Origin: Hesseltinella vesiculosa
Taxonomy: Eukaryota; Mucoromycota; Mucoromycetes; Mucorales; Cunninghamellaceae
Length of the DNA: 64,000 nt
Direction: 5' to 3'
Assembly (NCBI GenBank): GCA_002104935.1
Contig: MCGT01000014.1
Span: 1-64,000, forward strand
Made by a program: the position numbers and the translations under genes. Each line of letters opens with the position of its first letter. Positions within the stretch are counted from its first letter, which is position 1. Below are positions 21,261-33,205 of this stretch, one piece after another. Below the pieces are notes generated by a model that saw nothing but the letters and a program-made list of their open reading frames with translations, did not search any database and was not told the DNA's origin.

Positions 21261-24200
21261 CTAGTACTTTTCAGCCATGATCAGCAAAATCAAGGTCGTC
21301 CAGCCAGTAAAAGGATGGATACGCTGGCCCTTGCCCGTGTTGTCGTTGTATTGCTCAAATACATAGCCCGTATTCTTGTAACCCTAGTTCCATAAAAAAA
21401 AAAAAAAAAAGTCAGCTATGACGCAATGACGCGATGCAGGAGTGAAAAAAAAAAAAAAATACCGAGTAAACGTTGTTGATCAGATTTTCTCGAAGCTGGG
21501 TATAAATAGTTTGTGCTTGTTCTTGATAAGGACCAGGCGTGCGAAGATAGTTCTGAAAATCCCGCAGAAAAAAACAAGGGCTACGTTAGCTCCCGAGCAT
21601 GATCACCTACCTCATTCCTCTTTTGCCTTACGTTGTAGAGACCTTGCAAGGTTAGGTAATTGATGTTGATCCAGATTGGGCCGCGCCAATAAACTTCGCC
21701 AGTGTTGTAAAAAGGATCCGACTTGGACAGCGATCGTAGACCATAAGGCGACCAGAGTTCCTCGTCATTTTCAATCATATCCAAAATCGCCCCTAGCTTA
21801 GGCGACTCAGCAGGCAATAAGCCTAGAGCCATGGGCAGCAGCGACAGATAACCCTTGTGGCAGACATGCACACCATAACCTAGGAGCAATAGAAAATGAA
21901 AAAACCGGTTTTCAAGGCTAGCGTTTACCTTCATCATTGAGCGTTTGGTCACAGTAGGCCTGGTGCACGTCACTCCAGTGAAGGGCATCGAGATTGGCAA
22001 GCATGTCTTTCTTGATGTGCGTATATTCGTCAATGTCCTGTTGCAGTGAGCCGTCAACATCAATGGCTGTGGCAATGTCCTTCAGCAGCTGCGTAGCAAA
22101 AGCCATCCAGGACATCAAGTCCGCATGAAGCTCACCAACGTTGGGGGGTTCGCCGCGAGGGTAGTCGTCCAGGCCCGAGGTCAGACAGTGATCGGGCGTG
22201 CGACCGCGCCAGCGGTAGGCTTCGTTGTTCGCAGGCGAGCGTCCGAAGCTGTCCTGATGGCCGCGCTGGGTCTGGCGGAACCATTGCCAGTTGCGGCGAA
22301 GGTGAGGGTATACAGAGTTGAGCCAGTCCTGGCCAAGAGCAAGGTGGTCCAAGTACATGGAGGTCATGTGTGGGTCATCCAAAGTCAAGTCCATCGCCAC
22401 CTGCTGGCCGTTGATTGGCAAGCCAGCCATCTGCTTTTTACCCGTCTGGTGCTTGCTGGTCAGGCGGTCGACATATTGCTTGATGGCCAGGTACAGCGTG
22501 GGCGGGTTGGCGTAATGAGGGAACTGTGTCTGGAATTCGGCTGGCACCTTGCTGCGTGCTTCATCCCCAAGAATCTGTTCACGCGCCACCCATCCATTTT
22601 CATCAATCGCATTCACCCAGGATTTGATCACATTCAAGCTTGGAAAAGGAAGGGGCGTTAAAAGGCGGTGAATGGCTGTTTTTTTCTTCTTCTTCTTCTT
22701 TACCTGAGGTCATTGTCCCAGTTGCCAAGGAGCATTTGATGGAACCCTTCATCCCAGTAGAACCCGCGAGGGAAAAACGAGCGACTAGGAGTGGCGGTAA
22801 ACAGCGACTGAGGCGACGTCAGCTGAGCTCGGATGGGTTCTCCCGCAAAGCTTTCTTCGTCTTGCATGGGTGGGTGCGATCGGTCGACAACAGAAGCGCC
22901 ATGGAAATACCCCAGGCCACCGACAAGGTTGCTCAACAACGATTGCCCAAACTGGACTTGCTCTTGCGAAAACCCTTTTTCCTTCAAACCAAATGTGGCG
23001 TCAAACCGAGCATCAAAATCCTTTTCCTTGACAGACAGCCATTCACCTAACGTTTCGCCTGGCGAAAGACAGATATAAAAAGTGAGCCTGGGTCTCTCAT
23101 CGAGTCTACGGATGCACCTACTGGTCAATTTGGCATCGTTTGAAGCGGTCGAGCGGTAAATGACATCAAACTAAACAAGAAGAATACAAAACCAGGTGAG
23201 AACGGGTGCATGCTTTCGTAGAGAGCAAAAGCTTACCTGGAATTCACCGTTGAACACTTTCTGGAAGGCGTACAGGTTGGCGATTTCGTCATTCTCTTCG
23301 ACGAGGCGGTTTTCCAACGTAAAGTACATGTGAGGGTGACTAAACAGGTCGTCTTCCTGGCCAGGCTGGACTTTTTTGCGAGCTGACTGCATCATGTGTT
23401 CGTGAAGCACCTCTACAAAATGAAAAAAAAGAGTGGGTGTTTTTTTTTCTTTTTTATGAAAAATGTCGTCTTGACCTACCTTTGGCTCGCCACACATTGC
23501 CTTCGGGAACTTGTAAGCCGACCCACTGTGTCTTTGTCAAGTCTTGATCCAAACCTTGTCGTGGATGGTCGTTGAGCAGACCGTCGATCACCTCGACTTC
23601 GAAATCACCCAAATCAGGCGTGTCACCTTCCAACTTCACAGGCGAAGCAAGTCCCTATGTTTGATTTGAAAAACAAGGAGTTCAATACAATTTCTATCTC
23701 CTTCTCTTGCTTTTTACCTTGGAGGACATACGGCTGGTGATGTCCATACTACCTTCTCCTTCCAAGCCAAAATAAAAAAGCACACTGGTCATGGCTGGTA
23801 CTAACAAGGACATGAGCTGACCTTGTCCCTCTGCGCCACGACCTCCAATACTTACAATGAGAATGGATTGGTTTGCCATGAATACGTACGCCCCAGTCAC
23901 CGCCTATCGCAAAATCAGTAGCAAAAAAAAAAAAGAGAGAGAGAGGGGTTAAGCGGGGACGAAAAAAATCGGCCACGTTGCTCCACACAGCCAATACCTT
24001 CTTTGCCGCCAGGCACCTTGATAAATTCCGTGGTGATTTCGACATTGCTGGGCTCATCATTCAGATGTTGTTTGGCGAATGCGCGTCCATCATGCTTTTG
24101 ATAGCCGTAGCCTGCAAGACCATCGCCTTGCTCGCAAGCATGACGCATGCCTAAGTTTGAAAGAGAAGAAAAAGACGCATGTTGAGGATCGTACAGCATA

Positions 24201-24470
24201 CCGATAGGAATAAAACGGCTGCCTCCATCGCTTCTTACGTTGGAAGCCTTGAAAGTGTGAAGCATCAAACCACATGAGACCCGTCATCAAAGAGTCCGGC
24301 GTCCGTGGCCGCGTGCCAAAGTAGAGATTGGGACGATACGTGCCCCACAAGAGCGAGCTGTTGGTGTTTTCTTCGACACGTTCTTTCAGTAATTGATCTG
24401 ATGGCGTCAGGCCCCATGTCCCGAGCAAACTACTGAATAAGACTACAATGCAAAACCACAATAGCCTCAT
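21261..24470 (-). CDS. CWH41: Mannosyl-oligosaccharide glucosidase (glucosidase I, GH63)
   Basis: Twelve minus-strand exons: 24470-24239, 24150-23998, 23903-23856, 23800-23718, 23654-23480, 23412-23237, 23170-23122, 23058-22704, 22638-21929, 21879-21611, 21552-21463 and 21383-21261. They encode 820 residues. An N-terminal signal or anchor is followed by [20 protein letters not shown] and the GH63 N-domain ([29 protein letters not shown]). The catalytic (alpha/alpha)6 barrel holds [49 protein letters not shown] and [18 protein letters not shown]. The enzyme removes the terminal alpha-1,2 glucose from N-glycan precursors in the ER. The 48-nt exon 3 was placed because only the TTGTTAG acceptor at 23801-23802 restores frame. 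Confidence 0.95.
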
Positions 24471-25500
24471 TTTTTTCGAAATGAAAAACAAAACAAGAAA
24501 AGCCGACAACGAAGGCAAGAAAAAAATTAGCCCAAAATTGGTGATTGTCGGGAATTGAAACCGATTTGGCTGGCCTTTTTTTTTTTGTTTGGCTGGGGAA
24601 CGAGAAAGTGTGCAAGTTATACATGCACCAAGTTGGCTGGGTGACCTTGATCGATTGATCTTATTTTTTCACAAACAATGTGTTTGTGAGACTTGAGTCC
24701 ATATGCAAAATTTTACGTTGATCCATTTACCTATGTCAGCCCATGTTTTTTCAAAAGCCAGGGGGCCTCCTTGGGATTTTGCAAAAGCTATGAGCACCCT
24801 TTAAAATTTGATCTCCATCGATTCGATTCAAATTTTGCATTCTACTTGTACGAGATTAGGTACAAACAGGCCTGCAAAAACATGCCTCTAGGATGTAGCA
24901 TTTGTGATCGAAGACTTCTTCGAATATTTAGTTACTGTACCGGTGCAGGCTCAAAAACCCCAGGAAAAGCCGGTTTCGACTGGTTCTAACTCAAGTCCAA
25001 GACATAGCCGCCAGTAATGCTTAGACTCCTGAATAAAGCACTAACCAAGGTTCATTTGATGAGGGTCGTTATTTCCCCACCTGGATCACACAACGAAAAC
25101 AACCAGGGTCAACATGCATCTGTGCAAAAGGAACGGCACGAGCTGGCCTGGCATCTGGCAGGCCAGGAACAACGCGCGCCTATTTATATTTATTTAAGAG
25201 AGCTTTCTAAATCTCAAACCTCTGACAATGTCTTAAATAAAATGGCAACCTGAGTCGTCCTGGAGCGAGAGGCAGTCAAACCACCACTTGTTTTCTGCTT
25301 GCCATGGTCTCCAAGACACTGTGCCATGAGCCAGACACGCACGTCTAGCCTGCAAAAGATGGATCGTGCAATGGCAGTGTGCAAATGGTGATAACTCTTG
25401 TTTCATTGATTCCAAGTATGGAAATCAGGAGATAGGTTTATTCACAGAGATGCGCTTGTAAAAAAAAAAAAAAAAGCTGTGTACAGATGAAAAATGGTGT
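24471..25500. other. 1-kb intergenic stretch, no gene supported
   Basis: Short ORFs only (for example 24693-24989 plus), without similarity. A perfect 8-bp stem with an 8-nt loop lies at 25143-25166. The left part is the promoter of the glucosidase gene. Confidence 0.4.
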
Positions 25501-26115
25501 CTATTGAGGTGATTCTTTGATGGTGGCTTCAGGGGCGGATTTCTTTGGTTGGAGTTGTTGGTCCTTGATCGCAGTTTCGTAAGCACGTTGCCGTTCGTTC
25601 AAGACAAACTTGATGCGGGCCATAGACTTTTGGCACTGGAAACATAAAGCTACAGGTGAGCCGTTGCGATTTCATTTGATTTCGAAATGGTTACCTTCTT
25701 CATACGACCAGAGTTTGTCCAGACTTCCTTGTGCACCTTAAGGCGGCGAGCCTCTTCCCGTTGCGTTGCCAACAGGTTGCGTTCCTTCAGCAAAACATAC
25801 CAGAGCTTGTGTAGATCATCGAACGATTTCAATCGAAGTTCGTTTGCCTTCCAGGAGCGACCTATAACAACCGAGAAACAGAAACCGAGCGCCAATGGTA
25901 AGTATCGTAAAGTCTATTAGGATCGATGGAGGTGAGAAAAGCCATGGCTTACCGGTGAAGGTTGGCTTTGGCAGAGCTTCGCCGTTTTCAAAGAATTGGT
26001 ATAATCCTGAGGATGTCTTGCTGGTTGTGGTGGCGGCTTCGTTGTTCAGGACTCGGGTAGTTGTGCTGAAGTATCTGCTAGACACTAATGATCGTACCGA
26101 TTTCAAATAATTCAT
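25501..26115 (-). CDS. MRPL4: Mitochondrial ribosomal protein uL29m (MRPL4)
   Basis: Minus-strand exons 26115-25953, 25861-25695 and 25635-25501 give 154 residues. The N-terminus [20 protein letters not shown] is a typical mitochondrial presequence with a likely cleavage near RYFST. The MRP-L47/uL29m domain follows: [34 protein letters not shown], and [19 protein letters not shown]. It belongs to the mitochondrial large ribosomal subunit near the tunnel exit. The length is close to the short fungal and animal forms. Confidence 0.92.
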
Positions 26116-26587
26116 TATAAAGCAAGAAAGTGTAAGAAAGAAAAACGAAAGGAAAAAGGCTGGCTCCTGTTTTTTTTTCAGTGTTTTTTTTTTTTTTGTT
26201 TTTGACAGGCAAGCCACTCCGACCAATCATTGAAGCGAAGCTCCAAAGAGACCATGACCGCCGCACTGACATTACCAAACATTGGATGCCGTGTATATTA
26301 ACCGTAAGAGATCTGGAGGCTTGGTGTACCCAACACTTGCTTATTCAGCCAGCTTCCTGCCAAGCAGAGACAGAACAGAAGTGACGCATGCAAGGCGGGG
26401 GGGGGTTTGAAAGGTGATCTATCTGGATCGCTTGCCTCTTTTTTTTTTAGAAATCAGAAGCAGATAGACTACTTTTACAGGGTGGCGAGGGCAGAGCTCA
26501 AAAAATTGCATTTTTTTTAAGGGGGAGGGCCCTGAAGGTGAAAATGACAATACTGCAAGAATGAACAGGCAAAAGGAGAAGTTTATT
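26116..26587. other. Intergenic between uL29m and G-alpha genes
   Basis: No ORF with support. Includes the uL29m promoter, a G run near 26397 and the G-alpha 3' flank. Confidence 0.45.
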
Positions 26588-27982
26588 TTATAAGAGGCCA
26601 ACATCACGGAGATTGTTTTGTATAATAATGTCATTGACAGCAGCCATGACAAAGGTGATTTGGAGAGTGTCTGTTGCGCAAGTAAAATGGGTATAGATTT
26701 GTTTGGAGTCAGATTGGTTCAAGGATACAAAACGGTTCAAGACGTAATCACTAGCATCGTCGTAGGTGTTTGTCCCAACATAATCGGGGAAGCTTTCGCC
26801 AAGGGCGTGCTTCTCCAGCTTTTCCTTGAAGATGTCTATTTTGTTCAAAAACAGAATAATCGACGTCTTCACAAACCACCGTGAATTACAAATCGAGTCA
26901 AATAATGTCAGTGCCTCTTGCATGCGGTTCTAAGAGAAAGGGCGTGAGTTTGTTTCTTCCATCGATGGCATGGTGATGCAGCATGGCAACTATTTTCTTT
27001 GGACCTTACCACCGATTCATCCTCGATCAAGACTTGATCATACTCCGAAATGGCGACCAAAAAGATAATGGCAGTTACATTTTCAAAACAATGAATCCAT
27101 TTCTTGCGTTCTGAGCGCTGACCACCGACATCAAACATGCGGTATGTCAGCTCATCAATTACAAATGTTGTTTCTGTAATGCCGGTGGTTTTGACGCGGG
27201 AGCGCAGCACATCCTGATCAGTCGGCACATAGTTGGGATCGCCAATGCGGTCAATGGAATCAAAATAGCTGGCGATAAAAAAAAATGAGTCTTCACATTT
27301 CAGAAAAAGGAGTTGTGGATCCTGAGGACCCACGAGAGCTGGTAGCTGCTAGTTTTTTTGGGTTGGTCACCTCGTGGGCTTATCTCCTCGTCATGTGCTC
27401 TCCGTGTTTTCACAACCCTGATTTTTTTTTTAGGATCTCCTTACTATTTGGCAGAGTCATTCAGTTGATATTCACGACTTCGGTCAAAGACAGTGAGCAG
27501 ATTGTGGTCGGCCCACAGCGTGCGGATAGCAATGGTGGCCTCTGGAGGCAAGAATTCACGCTCAATCTGTGAAGGCAGGTCCAGGATGATGGCAGCTTGC
27601 TGTGCCATGTAGTCGTCCTGCTCGGCCGTTGCTACAGCAAACCCGATGCCCATGTTCTCCATGGCTTCCAGAATTACCCGCATCGATTGGATGGTGTTGG
27701 AAAAGATGATTTCTTTGAAAGCTTCGCGCTCGTCTCGGGAGTACCCGCCGTCGTGGATCAATTTCATCTGTTTCAAAATCGTCGACTTTCCACTTTCACC
27801 CGCACCTTGTAAAAAAATACTGTCAACAAAGGCCATTTGTCTTTTTCATCGCCCTTCCTTTTACCTAGGAGAAGCATTTTGACTTCATTTTTCATATTGA
27901 TTTTGTCACGTTTAATTTGATTTTCAATCTCCTCATTTCGCACCCTGCCATCGTGGATTTCATTGGATTGACAGCAGCCCAT
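26588..27982 (-). CDS. Heterotrimeric G-protein alpha subunit
   Basis: Minus-strand exons 27982-27865, 27805-27445, 27268-27010 and 26929-26588 encode 359 residues. The N-terminus MGCCQSNE carries an N-myristoylation glycine and palmitoylatable cysteines. G boxes are intact: GAGESGKST (about 40-48), the switch I arginine in [36 protein letters not shown] and TCATDT. The C-terminus NNLRDVGLL lacks the cysteine four residues from the end that pertussis toxin modifies. It couples a seven-helix receptor to downstream effectors at the plasma membrane. Assignment to a Gpa1/Gpa2/Gpa3-type group needs a tree. Confidence 0.97.
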
Positions 27983-28522
27983 CGTTTTAGTTCTTGTGTT
28001 TTTTCCTTTTTCTTTTTAACTTTTTTTTTAATAAAAAAAGTGCTGAAAAATGGCGAATTGCTTGACAATGGAGACTTTTTCGGCGAAAACAATAAGGAAA
28101 AAGGAAGGAAACAATGAAAGTGGTGACTTTTTTTTTAAAAAATATGGAGGGCGATAAAGGAGAATGAAAAAAAAGGGAGGAGAGTCGTATGATGATCAAT
28201 TGAGCAACTTGGCAGCATGAAAAAGGGAGGCCTTGACCTGTCTTCCGTTTTTGGACACAGTCAAAATGAGATCCTTCCCGAATATGGATGCATAGTCTCA
28301 AACAAAAAAGAAGCTCATCAACGCGCTTCCCTTTCCCCCTACATCTCAAAATGCCGTCGAGATTGATCGTTGGTGCCCTGGAAGATAGGCCACAAACCTT
28401 TCGATGTTTTTTTTTAATTTAGGTTGGAAACAGCAACGTGTCAACTCCGAATCAAAAAAAAAAAAAAAAAAAAAAAAAACTAGTAGGGTACTGTCTGCCA
28501 TTTTATCACCCTTCTCATATTG
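27983..28522. other. Intergenic: G-alpha promoter and BRO1 3' flank
   Basis: No supported ORF. Contains T/A runs, including a long A run at about 28455-28478. Confidence 0.5.
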
Positions 28523-31500
28523 TTAATCCAATAATGAAGGCTGATTGGGCTGATAGGGCTGAGGTACTAGAGATGGCCAGGATGGCACGGGCTGTTGCTG
28601 ATGTTGCTGCTGCTGTTGCTGCTGCCACTGAAAATCATCCGAGGGGAACTGCTGCAGAGGAGGAGGGTTGGTGTGAGATGTCATGGAGGGCGGGTGGGTT
28701 GTATACGCGAAATTGGAAGGGGGCTGAACCGGCTGGAGCTTCTGCGACAGTGTAGGCTGAGATGAGTAGCCATAAGTCACCGTTGGCGACGCCATGGATG
28801 CCATGCTGCTGCGTTGGACCTCCAATGGTTTGGGCGGCAACATGGGCTTTTGTTCGGCGGGCGGGATCTGGGCAGCCATCGCGGATGGGTAGGGCGAAGG
28901 TGACATTGGTGGATAAGGGTGGTTAGGTGGATAGCCAGGCTGTTGCAACATCGTTGGCGTGGTGGGGGACATGTACGCTTGGGTTTGCTGCTGTGGCTGC
29001 GGCTGTTGCGGTTGGAAATAGGGTGCAGGCGTAGCAGGGATGGAATACACGCTGGGCGAGGGTGCTACTTGCAGTGGGGGAGGTGGGTGTACATATTGAA
29101 TGGGAGAGGTTGCCATTGGAGGTGGTTGCTGCGGCTGTTGCTGTGGAGGAGGTATGGAAGGCACAGTCGGATAGGCATGTTGAGGCAGCTGCACTGGCTG
29201 TGGCTGCACGGCTTGTTGCTGAGGCTGCAATGGCATCGGAAGTTGCTGCTGCTGGGGTTGGTAATAATAAGGTGTACCATTTGGTGGCTGAGAATATACC
29301 GAGGAAGAGTACAGCTGCGGCTGCGAAGGAGCAGCTGGTTGAGAATACGTCGCAGGCACCGATTGCTGAGAATGCATGGTTGGAGGTTGCTGCTGCAGAG
29401 GTGGAGGCAGGTGCATGGGCGTGGTGGCTGACATGGGTGAAGGGCTCATCGCACCCAATGGCAAGATTGTCGAGGACAACGGAGGCTGAGGGTTCGAGGC
29501 AAGTGGGGTCGTGGCCGGAATGGCGATGGAGAGCTCCTTCATCTTTTGTTCCAGCTGATGACGCAATGAATGACTGGTGTCCAAGAAGTCGTTGCTTGCC
29601 AAAGAGCGATCAACGTGCGTGAAACGTGCAGGATCAATGACGGAAGGCTCCGACGACAGTGGGTTGGCAGATAAACTGGAAGTTAGGTTGTTGTAGCTTG
29701 TGTTGTTGGCTGGAGGCACTGCAGGCAACGTATACTGTTCGAGGCAGTTCTTGAGTAGCTGCTGCTCCTTGGTAGTTTCCGTATCTTGGATGGTTTTGAT
29801 CAATGTGTCGCGTTCCTTGGTTCGTTCCTGTACGAAGTTCTCCACATTTGCATTGAGAGCATTCACTGCGTCGGTCAGGTCTGTGTAGTACTTGATCCCA
29901 GTTCTAGGAAAAAAAAATGAGGCTCCGCATTTTTTTTTTTTTTTTTTTGCATCGTCATGCTTACTTGAGACTCTCTTTGACTTGCTGATAGGTGGAGACG
30001 GTGGCGTCCAAACGCTTAGTAAGCTGCCCTTGGTGACGCTCGACAGTATCCCACTGTGTTTGGACTTGCTTGGCATCGTCGGCATCCATCAGTGTTTTGA
30101 AGGCTGAGGTGAGTTCCTGGATACACTGCTGTTGCTCATGGAGCGAGGCGCCGATCCGCTGTTGATGCGGCTGGAACTTTTCCAATTCTGTGGCAAAAAT
30201 TTGCTTTTCTACATTGGCATTTTTCTTGTTGATCAGCAGGATTTGCGAAATGTCGTCATGGAGAGTCTATGTCAGATGGAAAAAGAAAAAAAGGCTCAGG
30301 ACTTTTCATCTCTATTTTTTTTTTCACCGGACTTACCCTGTCTTTAAGATCTTCCAGAGCCAAGGTTCGATCCTTTTGCAACTTGTCGAGTTTGTCAAGC
30401 AAGGTGTCGACTCGGAGGAGCTTCTGTTCGAGGCTCTTGTTCTTCAGGCCAACGCTGATTTGTAAATCATCCATGGGCGAAACTGGCTGATCAACTGCAG
30501 TATTGGTCCAGAAAGGTGCTAATTCATCGGTGAACAGTTTTTCAAGGGCAAGGCTGTCAGGACCAAGTTTGAGTAGGTCGACATCCGAGGCAATGGCGGC
30601 CCACCGGTCCTTTAGCTTGTTGTCCGACAGCTGCGCCGAGGCAAGAGACGTTTGATGGTTTTTAAGATCGACGACGTACTGATGCGTCACAGTGCCAGAG
30701 GGCTGCTGTGTCCAAGCATCCCCATGTTTTACCTAATGCAAAGAAAAGAAAAAAAATGAGCATGCCGACTTCAAAAACCAAGCATATGTGGACAAGAACT
30801 TACCCGTAGGCTTTCACATGCGCTCATTTCCTTGTCTAGGCTGAGCGAGACATGATCCAGCGAGGCGTTGATTTGGTGCCAAAAAGAGTGGAGGCGATCC
30901 AAGAGCATTGGCACACAGTCGGGTTGCTGAGACGATTCCTGCGATTGGATGTCACGAGCAAGCTGGTTGACAGAGGAGGGCGGGTTGGCAAAGTGATCGA
31001 TGAGAAGAGCTTGGATGGCGGCAGAGCGGGACTGTTGGGATTCGGCGAGGGTCCTGAATTTGTTGAGTACAGCAGGCAGACGCATGTATTCCAGGGACGT
31101 GGACAGCTCAGCCTTGGCAAAATCACATCGCTCGGCTTCACGACGCACCAGGGCGGCTTTTTCTTCCGAATAAAGGGAGCTGCTTTCGTGGACAGACAGA
31201 GGGATCAAACGAGCAAAGATATCGGGGCCAACAACTTTGGCAGTGTCGGCCGGGCCATAAACATTGCCGATAGGTATGGGCTGGACAGCTTTCAGTCGGT
31301 CGATGGGAACCAGGATGGACTCTTGTGGCACCTGGTCGTGGTAAATCATGTCGTTGTCGCGTTCGGCCACCACCAGTTTTTCCGAGCAAAGGGCAGCCAA
31401 GGTGGTACAACGATCGAGCATGTTGACGCCGCCGTCCAGAGGGAAAGTGGCGCCTGGATCCAAGGATGCGTTGGAGACGGCATTGGTGCTCGCGCCGCTG

Positions 31501-32540
31501 GAAGTCAAGGAAAAATTCATCAAGGCTGAGCTCCAGACGGTTGAGGCTGTAGATGACTCTGCGCTGGTGGCAGAGGAAGGGGTGGAAGAAGGAGCATTCT
31601 GTGTCAAGGGAAGCTGCTGGGTGAATTTCTGGGCTTCCTTGGCAAGGCGCTCGGCACATTGAAGGCGAGTGATTTGTTCCCCGTATTGGTTGTCGGCCAG
31701 GCAGGCAGCAGCACGATGGTAATGGGCCAAGGCCTGGTAGTATTTTTGCTTGCATTGACAGAACACAAGCCAGAGCTTGCTCAGCGGCACGCCCCGGCCA
31801 ATGGCGTCGTTGATACCATCGACAATGTTGCCATACGTCCACATGGCATGGCTTGCGAGTTTGGCAACCAAGCCATCTTTTTTCTTTTCGCGCAGGCTAT
31901 TTTCCAAAAAGCACTCTTGTGCTTGAGCCAGCATGAGATCGGCGAGGAGTCTGACGGTGTCCTTGTGCAAGTCTTGCGAGGGGGCATGTAGAAAGTTGTC
32001 GTTGATGTACTGGAACATGCCGGCAGATGCTTGAAAGAAGTTAAATGCTCGTTTTCGGCCATCGGCGTCCGTCCGATTCTGGCTGGCAGCAATGGCTGAC
32101 AAGGCAGCAGCCAAGTTGAAGATCACGCTGGCTTTTTCAAAGGCCAACGAGTACTGAGATGTTGGGCGACCGCTGAAAGCATCGTACCTGAAACAGATTG
32201 AACAAAGTGAGTCTTCACAGAATGCACCCGGATGCCTTTTTTTTTTTTTGCAACGTTACCATGTAAAAAGGACCTTGATATGTTTTTCATCCACGGGAAA
32301 GCGTAAATCCAATAGCTCGAGCTGACCAAAATACCGATAGATAAGGTCGCGGCCAGTCAAGTCCTTTCCTGCTCCACGAATGTCTTGGCGCAGGCGATGG
32401 ATGGCATACGTTTCTTCTTGGTAGTTCTCGGGATCTTGCTGATACACCTGGCCGATATAGCGTTTCAGAGGCCGAGTCCAATCAATGTCATCTGTTCGTT
32501 TAAAAGGGACGTGTAAAAAGGGTATTTGAGTTTGCGTCAT
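28523..32540 (-). CDS. BRO1: BRO1-domain protein (Bro1/ALIX family) with long Pro/Gln tail
   Basis: Minus-strand exons 32540-32260, 32187-30804, 30732-30337, 30266-29965 and 29903-28523 encode 1247 residues. The BRO1 domain (about 1-390) includes FKRTDDIDWTRPLKRYIGQ, KASVIFNLAAALSAIAASQ and YYQALAHYHRAAACLADNQYG. A V-shaped helical domain follows (to about 800) with IPIGNVYGPADTAKVVGPDIF. The last 430 residues are Pro/Gln/Tyr-rich with poly-Q runs and end in NQPSLLD. Family knowledge: BRO1 binds Snf7/Vps32 of ESCRT-III and acts in endosomal sorting; the Rim20/PalA branch serves pH signalling. The proline-rich tail favours Bro1/ALIX over Rim20. It is about 400 residues longer than yeast Bro1, mostly from the tail. 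Confidence 0.9.
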
Positions 32541-33205
32541 GAGCGGTAAAAAAAAAAATAATAGAATAGGAATAAAATAAAATAAAAAAAAAGAGAGGTT
32601 ATTTCCTTGTCTTCTTTATGCTAATTAAACACAGTGGAAATAGGATGGAGGGTATAAACAATCAAAAATGGGGATAATGGGAAAAGAAAAAAACGTTCGT
32701 GCTAACGTTAAAAAAACAGTATCAATTCAATCCCCGCATGCATCCTGAGATTCAGTACTGAAATTGAGCCCTCATGCAATACTTTGTCATGAAAAAGTAG
32801 AACGACACGCTGATATTGGGGTTGGCTGGTTGTCTCTTAGGCATTGGAGGGTATGTGGTTCACTGGGTGTCAACCACATACTCCTTCCGTACTGCTCTGA
32901 CAGCTTCAAGAGGCCTGTTCACGGTGTAAGTGGGTGTCAGAGTGGGAGCGGCAAATAAATGGTAAAACGAAGATGACCCATCTGCACCATCAACTGCCAA
33001 CGACATCAAATCAAATAAAAATAATGCTGCTTCTCACTTTGTTAGGCTCAAATGGTTGCGTACCAGAAAGGAGGAGCTACACGGAGCCTCAAAAAGGCAG
33101 TTTCCATCATGCCTGGCTATTGGCGTGGTTCAAAAAAAAAAAAAAAAAAAACCTGGCGTGGGGAATTTTTCTCTTTTTCTTCTTCAACTTTTTTTTTCCA
33201 ACACC
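32541..33205. other. Divergent promoter region, BRO1 and ARMC8 genes
   Basis: No ORF supported. A hairpin with perfect 10-bp arms (GTATGTGGTT / AACCACATAC) lies at 32851-32881. The C/T-rich leader of the right gene ends at 33205. Confidence 0.5.

Noticed and set aside
24693..24989. 98-codon plus-strand ORF
   Set aside because: No similarity, no promoter-like context, composition unlike the coding regions nearby.
28919..29622. Plus-strand Trp/Leu/Arg-rich and Val/Ala/Glu-rich ORFs
   Set aside because: Antisense of the CAG/CAA-rich tail of BRO1.
30852..31529. Plus-strand ORF of 225 codons
   Set aside because: Shadow of the BRO1-domain exon.
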